In this document: positions 8,272 to 16,008 of the stretch, one piece after another
Position numbering within the stretch: position 1 is the stretch's first letter
Layout: each line of letters begins with the position of its first letter
DNA from: Solirubrobacteraceae bacterium
GTDB lineage: Bacteria; Actinomycetota; Thermoleophilia; Solirubrobacterales; Solirubrobacteraceae
Reading direction: 5' to 3'
NCBI GenBank assembly: GCA_025451035.1
Contig: JANWLE010000015.1
Coordinates: 1-64,000 of the forward strand
Length of the DNA stretch: 64,000 nt
Notes under the pieces: model-generated
The model's input: the letters and a program-made list of their open reading frames with translations, nothing else
What the model was told of the DNA's origin: nothing
Databases searched by the model: none
Made by a program: the position numbers and the translations under genes

Positions 8272-9063
8272 ATGCGGATCGAAGGCTCGAAGGTTCTGCT
8301 CACGGGCGCGACCGGCGGTCTTGGCCAGGCGATCGCCCGCGCCTTGCACGCTCGCGGCGCGCAGCTGATACTCACGGGACGGCGGATCGACGTGCTCGGG
8401 CCGCTGGCCAGCGCGCTCGGGGCGCGAACGCTGTCGGTGGATCTGAGCGACCCGGTCGAGCTGGGGCGGCTGGTATCCGAGGTCGGCGATGTGGACATCC
8501 TCGTCGCCAACGCGGCTTTGCCTGGCACCGGCCCGCTGAGATCGTTCACCGTCGAGGAGATCGACAGAGCGCTCGAGGTGAACTTGCGCGCGCCGATCGT
8601 GCTCGCCCACGCGTTTGCTCCCGCAATGGTCAAGCGCGGACACGGGCACTTGGTCTTCGTCTCCTCGCTGTCGGGCAAGGCCGCCACCCCAGACGCCTCG
8701 ATCTATGGTGCGACGAAGTTTGGTTTGCGGGGGTTCGCTACCGCGATGCGGGGCGAGCTGCACGACAGCGGTGTCGGTGTCTCGACGATCTTCCCGGGGT
8801 TCATTCGCGAGGCGGGCATGTTCGCCGAGGCGAAAGTCTCGTTGCCGGTAGGTGTCGGCACGCGCGCCCCGCGTCACGTCGCCGAGGCCGTTGTTCGCGC
8901 GATCGAGCGCAACCGCGGTGAGATCGACGTGGCGCCACTATCCCTGCGTTTGGGTGCGATGTTCGCGAGTGTCGCCCCCGAGGTCAGCCTGCGCTTCCAG
9001 CGCTTGGCTGGCGGCGCCAAGGTCTCCCGCGATCTCGGCCAGGCCCAGCAGGGCAAGCGTTGA
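8272..9063 (+). CDS. Short-chain dehydrogenase/reductase (SDR)
   Basis: The 263-residue protein is a classical SDR. It has the cofactor motif TGATGGLGQA near residues 11-20, the NAALPG segment after the fourth strand, catalytic Ser132 in VSSLSG, and Tyr145 and Lys149 in YGATK. Arg37-Arg38 after the second strand suggests NADP(H) rather than NAD(H). The substrate is not predictable. It is a lone plus-strand gene between two minus-strand groups, divergent from miaA and convergent with the radical SAM gene (10-base gap), so it is probably monocistronic. Confidence 0.85.
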   Translation: MRIEGSKVLLTGATGGLGQAIARALHARGAQLILTGRRIDVLGPLASALGARTLSVDLSDPVELGRLVSEVGDVDILVANAALPGTGPLRSFTVEEIDRALEVNLRAPIVLAHAFAPAMVKRGHGHLVFVSSLSGKAATPDASIYGATKFGLRGFATAMRGELHDSGVGVSTIFPGFIREAGMFAEAKVSLPVGVGTRAPRHVAEAVVRAIERNRGEIDVAPLSLRLGAMFASVAPEVSLRFQRLAGGAKVSRDLGQAQQGKR

Positions 9064-9073
9064 GAGCCGGCCG

Positions 9074-10111
9074 CTAAAACAGCGTCTGCTGGGTTGGTGG
9101 CGGGCCGTCGCCACGCGGCATTGGCGAGCGGCGTTGGCGTAGTGGCGAGTCTTCACCTGCCAGGCGCTGGTAGGGCCGTTTGTGGCGCGAACCTATGAGC
9201 GAGTAGAGGCGCTCCCGCTCGGCGGCCGGCGCGTAGGCGCCGCGCCGGTAGAGGTCCTCATAGCGCTCCACCAGCTCTGGTCTCGCAGAGCGCAGCCACG
9301 TCATGAACAGCTCCTTCACTTCACCGCGTAGATGCAGCGCAACGCCGCCGATGCTTCTGGCCCCGGCGTCGATCGCGGCCGCCACCAGTGGCTCCACCTG
9401 GTGGGGTGCGTCGTTGATTCCCGGCATCAGCGGTGCGATCAGGACGCCGGTAGGGATACCTGTGCGGTTGAGCTCTGCCACGGCCTCAAGGCGCGCGCGG
9501 GGGTTGGGTGTGTGTGGCTCCGTTTCCCGCCAAGCCTTCTCGTCGAGCGTTGGGATCGACAGGCAAGCGCTCATTTCGGTTCGCTGCGCGATCTGCAGCA
9601 TGAGCTTCAGATCGCGCAGCAAAAGCGGGGACTTCGTCAGCACCGAGCACGGGTTGGCGGCGTCTCTGAGCGCCTCCCAGATCCCTTCCATGAGTTTGTA
9701 GCGGCCCTCCACCCATTGATAGGGATCGGTGTTGGTGCCCATCGCGACATGCTCGTGAGCCCATGACGGACGGGCGAGCTCAGCTCGCAGGACCTCGGGG
9801 GCGTTGATCTTGACCACGATCTCGCGCTCAAAGTCCCGACCACCGTCGAAATCGAGATATCTGTGTGTTGGGCGAGCAAAGCAGTAAACGCAGGAATGAG
9901 AACAGCCCCGATACGGATTAATCGTCCATCGAAACGACATCCGCGAGCGCGCAGGCACGCGGTTGAGCACAGACCGCGCCCTGACCTCATAGAAACGGGT
10001 CTGCAGCGCCTCGGGTGCGTCGAAATGGCGGACCACCGCCTCATCGCGGTAACCCGGCAGGCGTCTCTGCTCCTCCGCACCTTCGGTTAGACCACTCCAC
10101 CGCACGAACAC
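9074..10111 (-). CDS. Rv2578c-family radical SAM protein (SplB-like), SOS-box controlled
   Basis: The radical SAM cluster ligands are Cys70, Cys74 and Cys77 in PYRGCSHSCVYCFARP. The following HVAMGTNTDPYQWVEGRYKL segment is characteristic of the Rv2578c/SplB-like group, whose reaction is unknown although a DNA-repair link is often assumed. I place the start at GTG 10111 (345 residues), because a TTGACA-N17-TTATAC promoter puts the transcription start there; GTG 10105 is two codons later. Reading further upstream to 10207 would cross the promoter and overlap miaB. A perfect LexA-type box covers the -10 end and start codon. The gene is downstream of miaB in the same direction but appears to have its own promoter. 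Confidence 0.85.
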   Translation of the reverse strand: MFVRWSGLTEGAEEQRRLPGYRDEAVVRHFDAPEALQTRFYEVRARSVLNRVPARSRMSFRWTINPYRGCSHSCVYCFARPTHRYLDFDGGRDFEREIVVKINAPEVLRAELARPSWAHEHVAMGTNTDPYQWVEGRYKLMEGIWEALRDAANPCSVLTKSPLLLRDLKLMLQIAQRTEMSACLSIPTLDEKAWRETEPHTPNPRARLEAVAELNRTGIPTGVLIAPLMPGINDAPHQVEPLVAAAIDAGARSIGGVALHLRGEVKELFMTWLRSARPELVERYEDLYRRGAYAPAAERERLYSLIGSRHKRPYQRLAGEDSPLRQRRSPMPRGDGPPPTQQTLF

Positions 10112-10118
10112 ATGTTCG
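10105..10118 (-). promoter_or_regulatory. LexA (SOS) box
   Basis: CGAACATGTGTTCG read on the minus strand is a perfect CGAAC-N4-GTTCG palindrome, the operator recognised by LexA in actinobacteria and Bacillus. It overlaps the last base of the predicted -10 element and the GTG start of the downstream radical SAM gene, so bound LexA would block transcription initiation. Match to consensus is direct; LexA binding is inferred. Confidence 0.85.
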
Positions 10119-10146
10119 TATAATGGCCGGACGGCATCTCTGTCAA
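10118..10146 (-). promoter_or_regulatory. Sigma-70-type promoter of the SOS-controlled radical SAM gene
   Basis: TTGACA (10146-10141, minus strand) is separated by 17 bases from TTATAC (10123-10118). Transcription would begin about seven bases on, at the GTG of 10111, giving a leaderless mRNA. The LexA box starts at the last base of the -10 element. This is one of the best consensus promoters in the window. Confidence 0.7.
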
Positions 10147-10197
10147 GCGGCGTAGGACGTGCGGCTGAGCTCACTACCGTCCGGGAGACGCGTTGTC

Positions 10198-11520
10198 CTA
10201 ACGGCACGCCCGGGCCAGCAGGCTCTCCTCGCCGGAGAGCGTCTGGCTGGAGGCGGCGGCGATATCCACCATGGTGAGCTCGCCGGGGGCGGCCAGGCCG
10301 CCGAAGTTGACCACCTTGTTGTGCCGGGTGCGGCCTCGCAACTTCTCCGGGTCAGTCCGCGATGGCCCTTCCACAAGAACCTCGAGCGTACGCCCCACGA
10401 AACGCTGTGCCCGCTCGTGCGCCCTGCGCTGAACCAGCTCGACCAGGCGCTCCATGCGCCCCACCTTCACGCGGTGCGGCACGAGACCCTCGGTGATGCC
10501 CGCCGCCTCGGTCCCCCGCCGCGCTGAGAAGACGAAGGTGAAGGCCCCGTCGTAGCCGACCTCCTCGGCGACCTCGAGGGTCTGCTTGAAGTCGTCCTCG
10601 GTCTCTCCCGGGAAGCCGACGATGATGTCGGTGGTGATCGCCGCGTCGGGGACATACTCGCGGATGAGGGCAACCCGGTCCATGTAGCGCTGACGGTCGT
10701 AGGTGCGGCGCATGGCCTTCAGGATCCGGCTCGAGCCTGATTGCAGTGGTAGATGGATGTGCTCGCAGACGCTGGGAAGCTCCGCGTGGGCACGGATGAC
10801 GTCCTCGCGCATGTCCTTAGGGTGAGGACTCGTGTAGCGGACACGCTCGATCCCGTCGATTGCGTCGATCATCGCCAGCAGCTCGGCGAAGCTCGTCCGC
10901 GTGGGGCGTAGATCGCGCCCATAGGAGTTGACGTTCTGCCCCAGCAGTGTCACCTCCTTGACGCCGTCCGCGGCCATCGCCTGCGCTTCGGCGATGAGCT
11001 CGGTAGTCGGGCGGCTGACCTCGCGCCCGCGCGTCGATGGCACGATGCAATAGGAGCAGGCGCAGTTACAGCCGACGCTGATCTGCAGCCATCCTTGATA
11101 TGGGCGCGCGCGACGTGCCGGTAGGTGGCCGGTGAAGCCCTCGAACTCGAAGTAGCCCTGGGCGCTGAGTGACTCGGAGGTCAAAAACTCGGCGAGCTTG
11201 TGCACCTGCCCGGGACCGAACGCAACGTCCACGAACGGGAAGCGCTCGAAAACTTCCTCCTTGACCGATTGCGCCCAGCACCCGCCCACGCCGACGATGC
11301 GCTCCGGTTCTTCGCGCTTCAGGCGCTTGGCCTCGCCCAGATGCGCAGTGAAGCGGCTGTCGGCTGACTCGCGTATCGAGCAGGTGTTGAACAGGATCAG
11401 GTCAGCCTCGGCGCGCTCGTGAGCCTCCTCGTAGCCCAGCGACTCGAGCATTCCCTTCATGTGCTCGGAGTCGTGCTCATTCATCTGGCACCCGAAGGTG
11501 GTGAGGTGATAGCGCTTCAT
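10198..11520 (-). CDS. miaB: tRNA-2-methylthio-N6-dimethylallyladenosine synthase MiaB
   Basis: This 440-residue radical SAM methylthiotransferase completes ms2i6A37 on tRNA after MiaA. The N-terminal UPF0004 domain carries the auxiliary cluster ligands Cys11 (TTFGCQMNEHDSE), Cys47 and Cys81. The radical SAM motif VGCNCACSYCIVPSTRGRE supplies Cys151, Cys155 and Cys158. A C-terminal TRAM domain with LVEGPSRTDPEKLRGRT follows. It starts at ATG 11520. recX lies 56 bases upstream. miaB beside recA-recX is a common actinobacterial order. Confidence 0.95.
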   Translation of the reverse strand: MKRYHLTTFGCQMNEHDSEHMKGMLESLGYEEAHERAEADLILFNTCSIRESADSRFTAHLGEAKRLKREEPERIVGVGGCWAQSVKEEVFERFPFVDVAFGPGQVHKLAEFLTSESLSAQGYFEFEGFTGHLPARRARPYQGWLQISVGCNCACSYCIVPSTRGREVSRPTTELIAEAQAMAADGVKEVTLLGQNVNSYGRDLRPTRTSFAELLAMIDAIDGIERVRYTSPHPKDMREDVIRAHAELPSVCEHIHLPLQSGSSRILKAMRRTYDRQRYMDRVALIREYVPDAAITTDIIVGFPGETEDDFKQTLEVAEEVGYDGAFTFVFSARRGTEAAGITEGLVPHRVKVGRMERLVELVQRRAHERAQRFVGRTLEVLVEGPSRTDPEKLRGRTRHNKVVNFGGLAAPGELTMVDIAAASSQTLSGEESLLARACR

Positions 11521-11576
11521 CTTTCTATGCGAAGGGTAGCTGTCGCTCGTCAGTGGGATGCAGCTCGTGAACCTCC

Positions 11577-12071
11577 CTAGCTCGCCTCGAGGCTTTCCCG
11601 GCGAGCAAGCGTCTCCTGCTCGAGCATCCGCACCGCTTTGTAGGCGACCGAGCTCGGATAGCCGCGACGCGCTAGCACCCCCAAAGCCCGCTGCCGTGCG
11701 GCCGGATCGGGCTCCAGCACCTTAACCCGCCGACGCAGCAGCGCGAGTGCCGCGGTCAGCTCCTGCTCGTCGTCCTCGGCGCGCGAAGCCTGCTGGGCTG
11801 TCTCGGGCTCGACCCCGAGCTCCAGCAGCCGGCGGTAGATGCGCTGGCTGCCCCAGCTGTCGAGGTTGCGGCGGTCTTCGGCGAAGCACCGCGCATAGCG
11901 CTCATCGTTGAGGAAATCGCGCTCGGTCAGCTCCGCGAGGACCGTCTCGATCGACTCCGTGTCAGAGTCGGTGCGCTTGGCCAGGTAGGCGCGCATCTCC
12001 TCCGTCGTGCGCTCGCGGCGATTCAGGAAGGAGTAGGCGCTGGCGAATGTCTGCTCAAGCGACCCGGACAC
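11577..12071 (-). CDS. recX: Regulatory protein RecX
   Basis: The 164-residue protein has the RecX helical repeats: AYSFLNRRERTTEEMRAYL, then ERDFLNDERYARCFAEDR, and the C-terminal LARRGYPSSVAYKAVR. RecX binds RecA filaments and inhibits their extension and ATPase. It starts at GTG 12071, 26 bases after the recA stop, so the two are probably one transcript, the usual arrangement that matches RecX levels to RecA. Confidence 0.93.
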   Translation of the reverse strand: MSGSLEQTFASAYSFLNRRERTTEEMRAYLAKRTDSDTESIETVLAELTERDFLNDERYARCFAEDRRNLDSWGSQRIYRRLLELGVEPETAQQASRAEDDEQELTAALALLRRRVKVLEPDPAARQRALGVLARRGYPSSVAYKAVRMLEQETLARRESLEAS

Positions 12072-12097
12072 AGCCGGTCACGGCGTCCTGGGCTACG

Positions 12098-13189
12098 TCA
12101 GGCGGCTTGCTCGATGACCTCGGACGGGACGTCTGCGCTCTCCCTGTCGCGCTCGATCGGTGCGACGAGGTCGCGGCTGACTCCGAGCGCAGCATAGATC
12201 TTGCCCTCGATCTCCTTGGCTATCTCAGGGTTCTCGTCCAGGTATGCCTTGGCGTTGTTGCGTCCCTGCCCCATGCGGTCCTTGCCATAGGAGAAGAAGG
12301 AGCCGGACTTGGTGATGATGTTGTGCTCGATGCCCAGGTCGACAAGGCAGCCGGAGGTCGAGATCCCTTTGCCGAACTCGATGTCGAACTCGGCCTGGCG
12401 GAAGGGCGCCGCGACCTTGTTCTTCACGACCTTCACGCGGACCTTGTTGCCGATCGCTTCAGTGCCGTCCTTGAGTGTCTCGATGCGGCGAATGTCAAGG
12501 CGCTGGGAGGCATAGAACTTCAGTGCGCGACCGCCCGGCTGGGTCTCCGGGGAACCGAACATGACGCCGACCTTCTCGCGGATCTGGTTGGTGAGGATGC
12601 AGAGGGTGCTGGTCCGGTTGAGGTTACCTGCAAGCTTGCGCATCGCCTGGCTCATCATGCGCGCTTGGGCGCCCACCGACTGGTCACCCATCTGTCCCTC
12701 GAGCTCCAGGCGCGGGGTCAACGCGGCGACCGAGTCGATCGCGACGACATCGACAGCGCCTGAGCGCACGAGCATGTCGGCGATCTCCAGCGCCTGCTCT
12801 CCGTAGTCTGGTTGCGAGACGAGCAGCTCGTCGATGTCCACCCCGATCGCCTTTGCATACAGCGGGTCCATCGCGTGCTCGGCGTCGATGAACGCACAGA
12901 TGCCGCCGAGTTTCTGCGCTTCGGCAAGCACGTGGTAGATGAGCGTGGTCTTGCCGGAGGACTCCGGCCCAAACACCTCCACGATCCGGCCGCGTGGCAC
13001 GCCGCCGATCCCCAACGCGAGGTCGAGCGACAGCGCGCCAGTGGGGATCGCGTTTACGCGTACATGGGCGCCCTCGTCCCCCATGCGCATGACCGTGCCC
13101 TTGCCGAACTCGCGCTCAATCTGGCTGAGCGCCCCCTTGAGCGCCGCGTCGCGCGCCTTGGCGGCCTTCTCCTGATCGACTGTGGGCAT
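12098..13189 (-). CDS. recA: Recombinase RecA
   Basis: The 363-residue protein has Walker [10 protein letters not shown] at residues 74-82, loop L2 around [16 protein letters not shown], and the signature [14 protein letters not shown]. RecA forms filaments on single-stranded DNA for strand exchange and triggers LexA self-cleavage. No intein is present. It starts at ATG 13189 with AAGGAG spaced 7 bases upstream. The 87-base region between thpR and recA must hold its promoter. I find no CGAAC-N4-GTTCG box there, unlike the radical SAM gene at 10111. The C-terminal tail is acidic, as in other bacteria. Confidence 0.97.
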   Translation of the reverse strand: MPTVDQEKAAKARDAALKGALSQIEREFGKGTVMRMGDEGAHVRVNAIPTGALSLDLALGIGGVPRGRIVEVFGPESSGKTTLIYHVLAEAQKLGGICAFIDAEHAMDPLYAKAIGVDIDELLVSQPDYGEQALEIADMLVRSGAVDVVAIDSVAALTPRLELEGQMGDQSVGAQARMMSQAMRKLAGNLNRTSTLCILTNQIREKVGVMFGSPETQPGGRALKFYASQRLDIRRIETLKDGTEAIGNKVRVKVVKNKVAAPFRQAEFDIEFGKGISTSGCLVDLGIEHNIITKSGSFFSYGKDRMGQGRNNAKAYLDENPEIAKEIEGKIYAALGVSRDLVAPIERDRESADVPSEVIEQAA

Positions 13190-13276
13190 GATCGGGCTCC
13201 TTGTTGACTAGGTTTCGGCAAAGAACGGTAGACCTAGCTGTGGACGGAACGGTTCGCTCGCTGCGAAGTCCGCTCC

Positions 13277-13879
13277 TCAGCGTTCCTGGGGTTCTACGCT
13301 GGGGCCAAGTGGTAGCTCGAGCAGCGATTCATAGCTAGCGCCCTGCGACGAGAGCAAGGAACGGTAAAGCGAGAGGCTCTCGCCGGCGAAGGCCAGATCG
13401 GGAGTCGGCGGTAGTGACAGTCGCCTGGGTGCAGCACCGGACTTCATCCTGGCGACGGTTAGGTGGGCGCGAAAACGTCGTCGCGGGCGCTCGAGCTCGA
13501 TCTCCCGGGAGAGCTCGAGCATCACCTGCCCCTGCAGGGCGCCGAGCGCGCCAGCGTGGTCGTGGACCTCGATAGCGAGCGCCCGCGGACGGCGCTTGGG
13601 TAGCCACAACGGCGCTCCCAGCGACAGGCCCTCGGCTGCGCCCCGGCATCCAGACAACGCGAGCGCTATCCGCTCGAGCTCCGGGGCGGACCTGTTCCCG
13701 AGAAAGCAAAGGGTTATGTGGATCATGTCGGCGTGCACCAGGCGCAGCGGCGAGGAGCGCCAATGGTCGGCGGCTCCTGCGGCGGCTGCCGCGCGCGCCC
13801 ACCAGGCCAGGCGCTCACGGACCTGCTCGGGCGGGTCGACGGCCACAAATAGCCTTGCGGTCGTTCGGTGCCGACTCAC
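13277..13879 (-). CDS. thpR: RNA 2',3'-cyclic phosphodiesterase ThpR (2H/LigT family)
   Basis: The 200-residue protein has the two HxT[LV] motifs of the 2H phosphoesterases: His54 in [11 protein letters not shown] and His139 in AHLTVARMK. The family opens 2',3'-cyclic phosphates on RNA ends. I start at GTG 13879, which overlaps the cinA stop by four bases (GTGA); a longer reading to 14056 is cinA in another frame. A cinA-thpR-recA order is common in bacteria and suggests a link between nucleotide or RNA end repair and recombination. Confidence 0.9.
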   Translation of the reverse strand: MSRHRTTARLFVAVDPPEQVRERLAWWARAAAAAGAADHWRSSPLRLVHADMIHITLCFLGNRSAPELERIALALSGCRGAAEGLSLGAPLWLPKRRPRALAIEVHDHAGALGALQGQVMLELSREIELERPRRRFRAHLTVARMKSGAAPRRLSLPPTPDLAFAGESLSLYRSLLSSQGASYESLLELPLGPSVEPQER

Positions 13880-15219
13880 GCCTTCAGCCGAGTTGCTCCT
13901 CCAACGGGCATCGGCGACTCGCCCTGGCCCGAAAGCACGCGTCGCAGCAGGTGCATGGCGACTGTCGTGGCGCGATCGCGTACATCCGCGCGGCTGCCCG
14001 GGATGTGCACCGAGCGCGTCAAGCTCGCCTGGCCGGGACCGCTCACGCAGAACCACACTAGGCCGACCGGCTTTTGCGCGCTGCCCCCGGTCGGCCCCGC
14101 GATACCGGTGATGCCGACCCCGATGTCGGCGCCCACCGCGGTGATCGCTCCCCGTGCGAGTGCCTGCGCGACCTCGGCTGACACGGCACCGTGGCGGTCG
14201 ATGAGCTCTGCCGGCACGCCCGCAAGCGCGGCCTTGGCGTCGTTGGAGTAGGCGACTATTCCGCCCAGCACATAATCGGAGGCACCGGGCGGGTTAGTCA
14301 GGCGCGCCGCCAGCAGCCCGCCGGTGCACGACTCGGCTGTCACGACCGTGTAGGGGCGCTCGCCCGGTCCCGTCCTCAGCAGCGAGGCGATCTGCTCATC
14401 TATGGTGCTTCCGTCCTCGGAGAACAGGGTGTCCTGGTGGCGCTCACGAACCATCGCGTGAAACGCCTCGTAGGCCTCCTGGGCGTGCGGCTCGTGACGC
14501 GTCACGACCTCTATTTCGCCGTGGTGCATGCAGGTCGTGATCTCCAGCTGTCTGAGATCGATCCCCGAGCGTTCGGCCACCCTGAGCGTCTCGGCGATCT
14601 CCGACTCGGGGATCCCGAACATGCGCAGTGTGCACTGGTGGTAGTCACTGGCGTTCGCGAGCACGTCGGACAGCGCGCCGTCCGCGACCGCCGCTCGCCA
14701 CATCGGTTGAAGCTCGCGTGGCGGGCCGGGTAGAACGACCACCGTCGGGCCAGGCGTTCCCGGCTGTGGCGGCACGATCAGCCCGGGCGCGGTGCCGACC
14801 GGCTCGAGGATCACGGAGCCAGCGGGGATCATCGCCTGCTTGCGGTTGCCCTCCCTGAGCGCGCGCAAGTCGAGGTTCGGTCTGCGCTTTGCGAAGTCAC
14901 GCAGGATCTCGTTGATGCGCCGCTCGAGCGCCTCGTCGAGGACCATCGCGCGGCCCTGGAACTCGCCCACCGTCTCGGCCGTGAGGTCATCGGCGGTGGG
15001 TCCCACCCCGCCGCTGGTCGCGATCAGGTTCAGTCCCTGGTCGGCCATGAACCGCAAGGCCGCGAGTATGTCTGCGGGGCGGTCCCCGACGGTTGTTATG
15101 TGCGTAAGCTCGACCCCCAGCTCGTGCAGCCGGTCCGCCAGCCAGGGCCCGTTGCGGTCTGTGACGCGGCCACCGAGAACCTCGGTGCCGGTAACGACGA
15201 TCCCGGCCCGTACGCTCAT
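13876..15219 (-). CDS. cinA: CinA family protein (MocR-like N-terminal domain plus NMN amidohydrolase domain)
   Basis: The 447-residue protein has an N-terminal molybdopterin-binding fold ([18 protein letters not shown], then [14 protein letters not shown]) and a C-terminal CinA domain ([30 protein letters not shown]). The C-terminal domain in other bacteria deamidates nicotinamide mononucleotide; the N-terminal domain can hydrolyse ADP-ribose-type pyrophosphates. It starts at ATG 15219, overlapping the RodZ-like stop by four bases (ATGA). It is the middle gene of a coupled RodZ-like / cinA / thpR chain upstream of recA. Confidence 0.94.
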   Translation of the reverse strand: MSVRAGIVVTGTEVLGGRVTDRNGPWLADRLHELGVELTHITTVGDRPADILAALRFMADQGLNLIATSGGVGPTADDLTAETVGEFQGRAMVLDEALERRINEILRDFAKRRPNLDLRALREGNRKQAMIPAGSVILEPVGTAPGLIVPPQPGTPGPTVVVLPGPPRELQPMWRAAVADGALSDVLANASDYHQCTLRMFGIPESEIAETLRVAERSGIDLRQLEITTCMHHGEIEVVTRHEPHAQEAYEAFHAMVRERHQDTLFSEDGSTIDEQIASLLRTGPGERPYTVVTAESCTGGLLAARLTNPPGASDYVLGGIVAYSNDAKAALAGVPAELIDRHGAVSAEVAQALARGAITAVGADIGVGITGIAGPTGGSAQKPVGLVWFCVSGPGQASLTRSVHIPGSRADVRDRATTVAMHLLRRVLSGQGESPMPVGGATRLKA

Positions 15220-15986
15220 CCGCAGGTTGGCAGCTGGGCTGCGGGTATACGGCGACGGCCGTTCGCGGAGATGGCGTAGCCGATCGGTTGGCTTGAGGGG
15301 GGAACCGTCAGGGCCCTCCCATCGACATACATCTTCACCGCGTTATTACCGAGCGTCAGGTCGAAGTGTTGCGCGTGGTAGGTGTGCGTGCGTGTGCCTG
15401 CCGAGAGTTCGAGGCCCGGGATTGCCCTCCGGGTGTAGTCGGCTATCAAACACACATACACCTGGCCGGTCGATTCGAGCGAGAGCGATACAGCTGAGCG
15501 GGTTGGGCTCTTGCGCGTTGCGGTGGCCGCTGTTGCGTGACCACGGGTGCTGGTCGCGGTCGGCTTGAGCGTGGCGCTCGTTTTTTTTGACGGTTTGCCG
15601 GTGACGAGCAGCACGATCAGGAGCAGGATCAGGACGCTGAACACGCCGACGGCGATCGTGTATCCCCGCGAGCTTCTGGTGCCCCTCGGGCCTGACCGTG
15701 GACGTGGCCGCCGCTGGGGAGCGACGATCACCTGAAAGTCGCCCTCGTCTAGGCGCTCGTAAGCGAGCCGGTACTGCTCGACCAGCGCCTTGCCATCGAG
15801 GCCGAGCGCATTGGCGTAGGTGCGCAGGAAGCTCTTGACGAAGGTCGGCCCAGGGAGCAGGTTCCACTCCTCGTTCTCCAGCGCACGCAGGTACTTAGCC
15901 CGGATCTTCGTCTGAGCCTCGATCTCTGATACATCTATGCGAGCGCGCATGCGCGCTTCGCGCAGCGTGGCTCCTATATCGGCCAT
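15216..15986 (-). CDS. RodZ-like helix-turn-helix membrane protein (DUF4115)
   Basis: The 256-residue protein has an N-terminal Xre-type HTH ([19 protein letters not shown] to about residue 75), a basic Pro/Arg-rich linker and one transmembrane segment at about 109-129 ([20 protein letters not shown]). A Thr/Ser-rich stretch and a C-terminal beta domain of the DUF4115 type ([17 protein letters not shown]) complete it. This is the RodZ architecture: a cytoplasmic HTH that contacts the elongation machinery and a surface-exposed tail. No MreB is encoded in this window. It lies 22 bases after ftsK. Confidence 0.85.
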   Translation of the reverse strand: MADIGATLREARMRARIDVSEIEAQTKIRAKYLRALENEEWNLLPGPTFVKSFLRTYANALGLDGKALVEQYRLAYERLDEGDFQVIVAPQRRPRPRSGPRGTRSSRGYTIAVGVFSVLILLLIVLLVTGKPSKKTSATLKPTATSTRGHATAATATRKSPTRSAVSLSLESTGQVYVCLIADYTRRAIPGLELSAGTRTHTYHAQHFDLTLGNNAVKMYVDGRALTVPPSSQPIGYAISANGRRRIPAAQLPTCG

Positions 15987-16008
15987 AGCCTCCGAAGGCT
16001 ACAACGCT

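Noticed and set aside
10119-10124. TATAAT on the plus strand next to the LexA box
   Set aside because: No -35 at the right distance on the plus strand and no plus-strand gene follows; the bases are better explained as part of the minus-strand TTATAC element.
13241-13260. GAACGGTTC upstream of recA as a LexA box
   Set aside because: The half sites overlap instead of being separated by four bases, so it does not fit CGAAC-N4-GTTCG.
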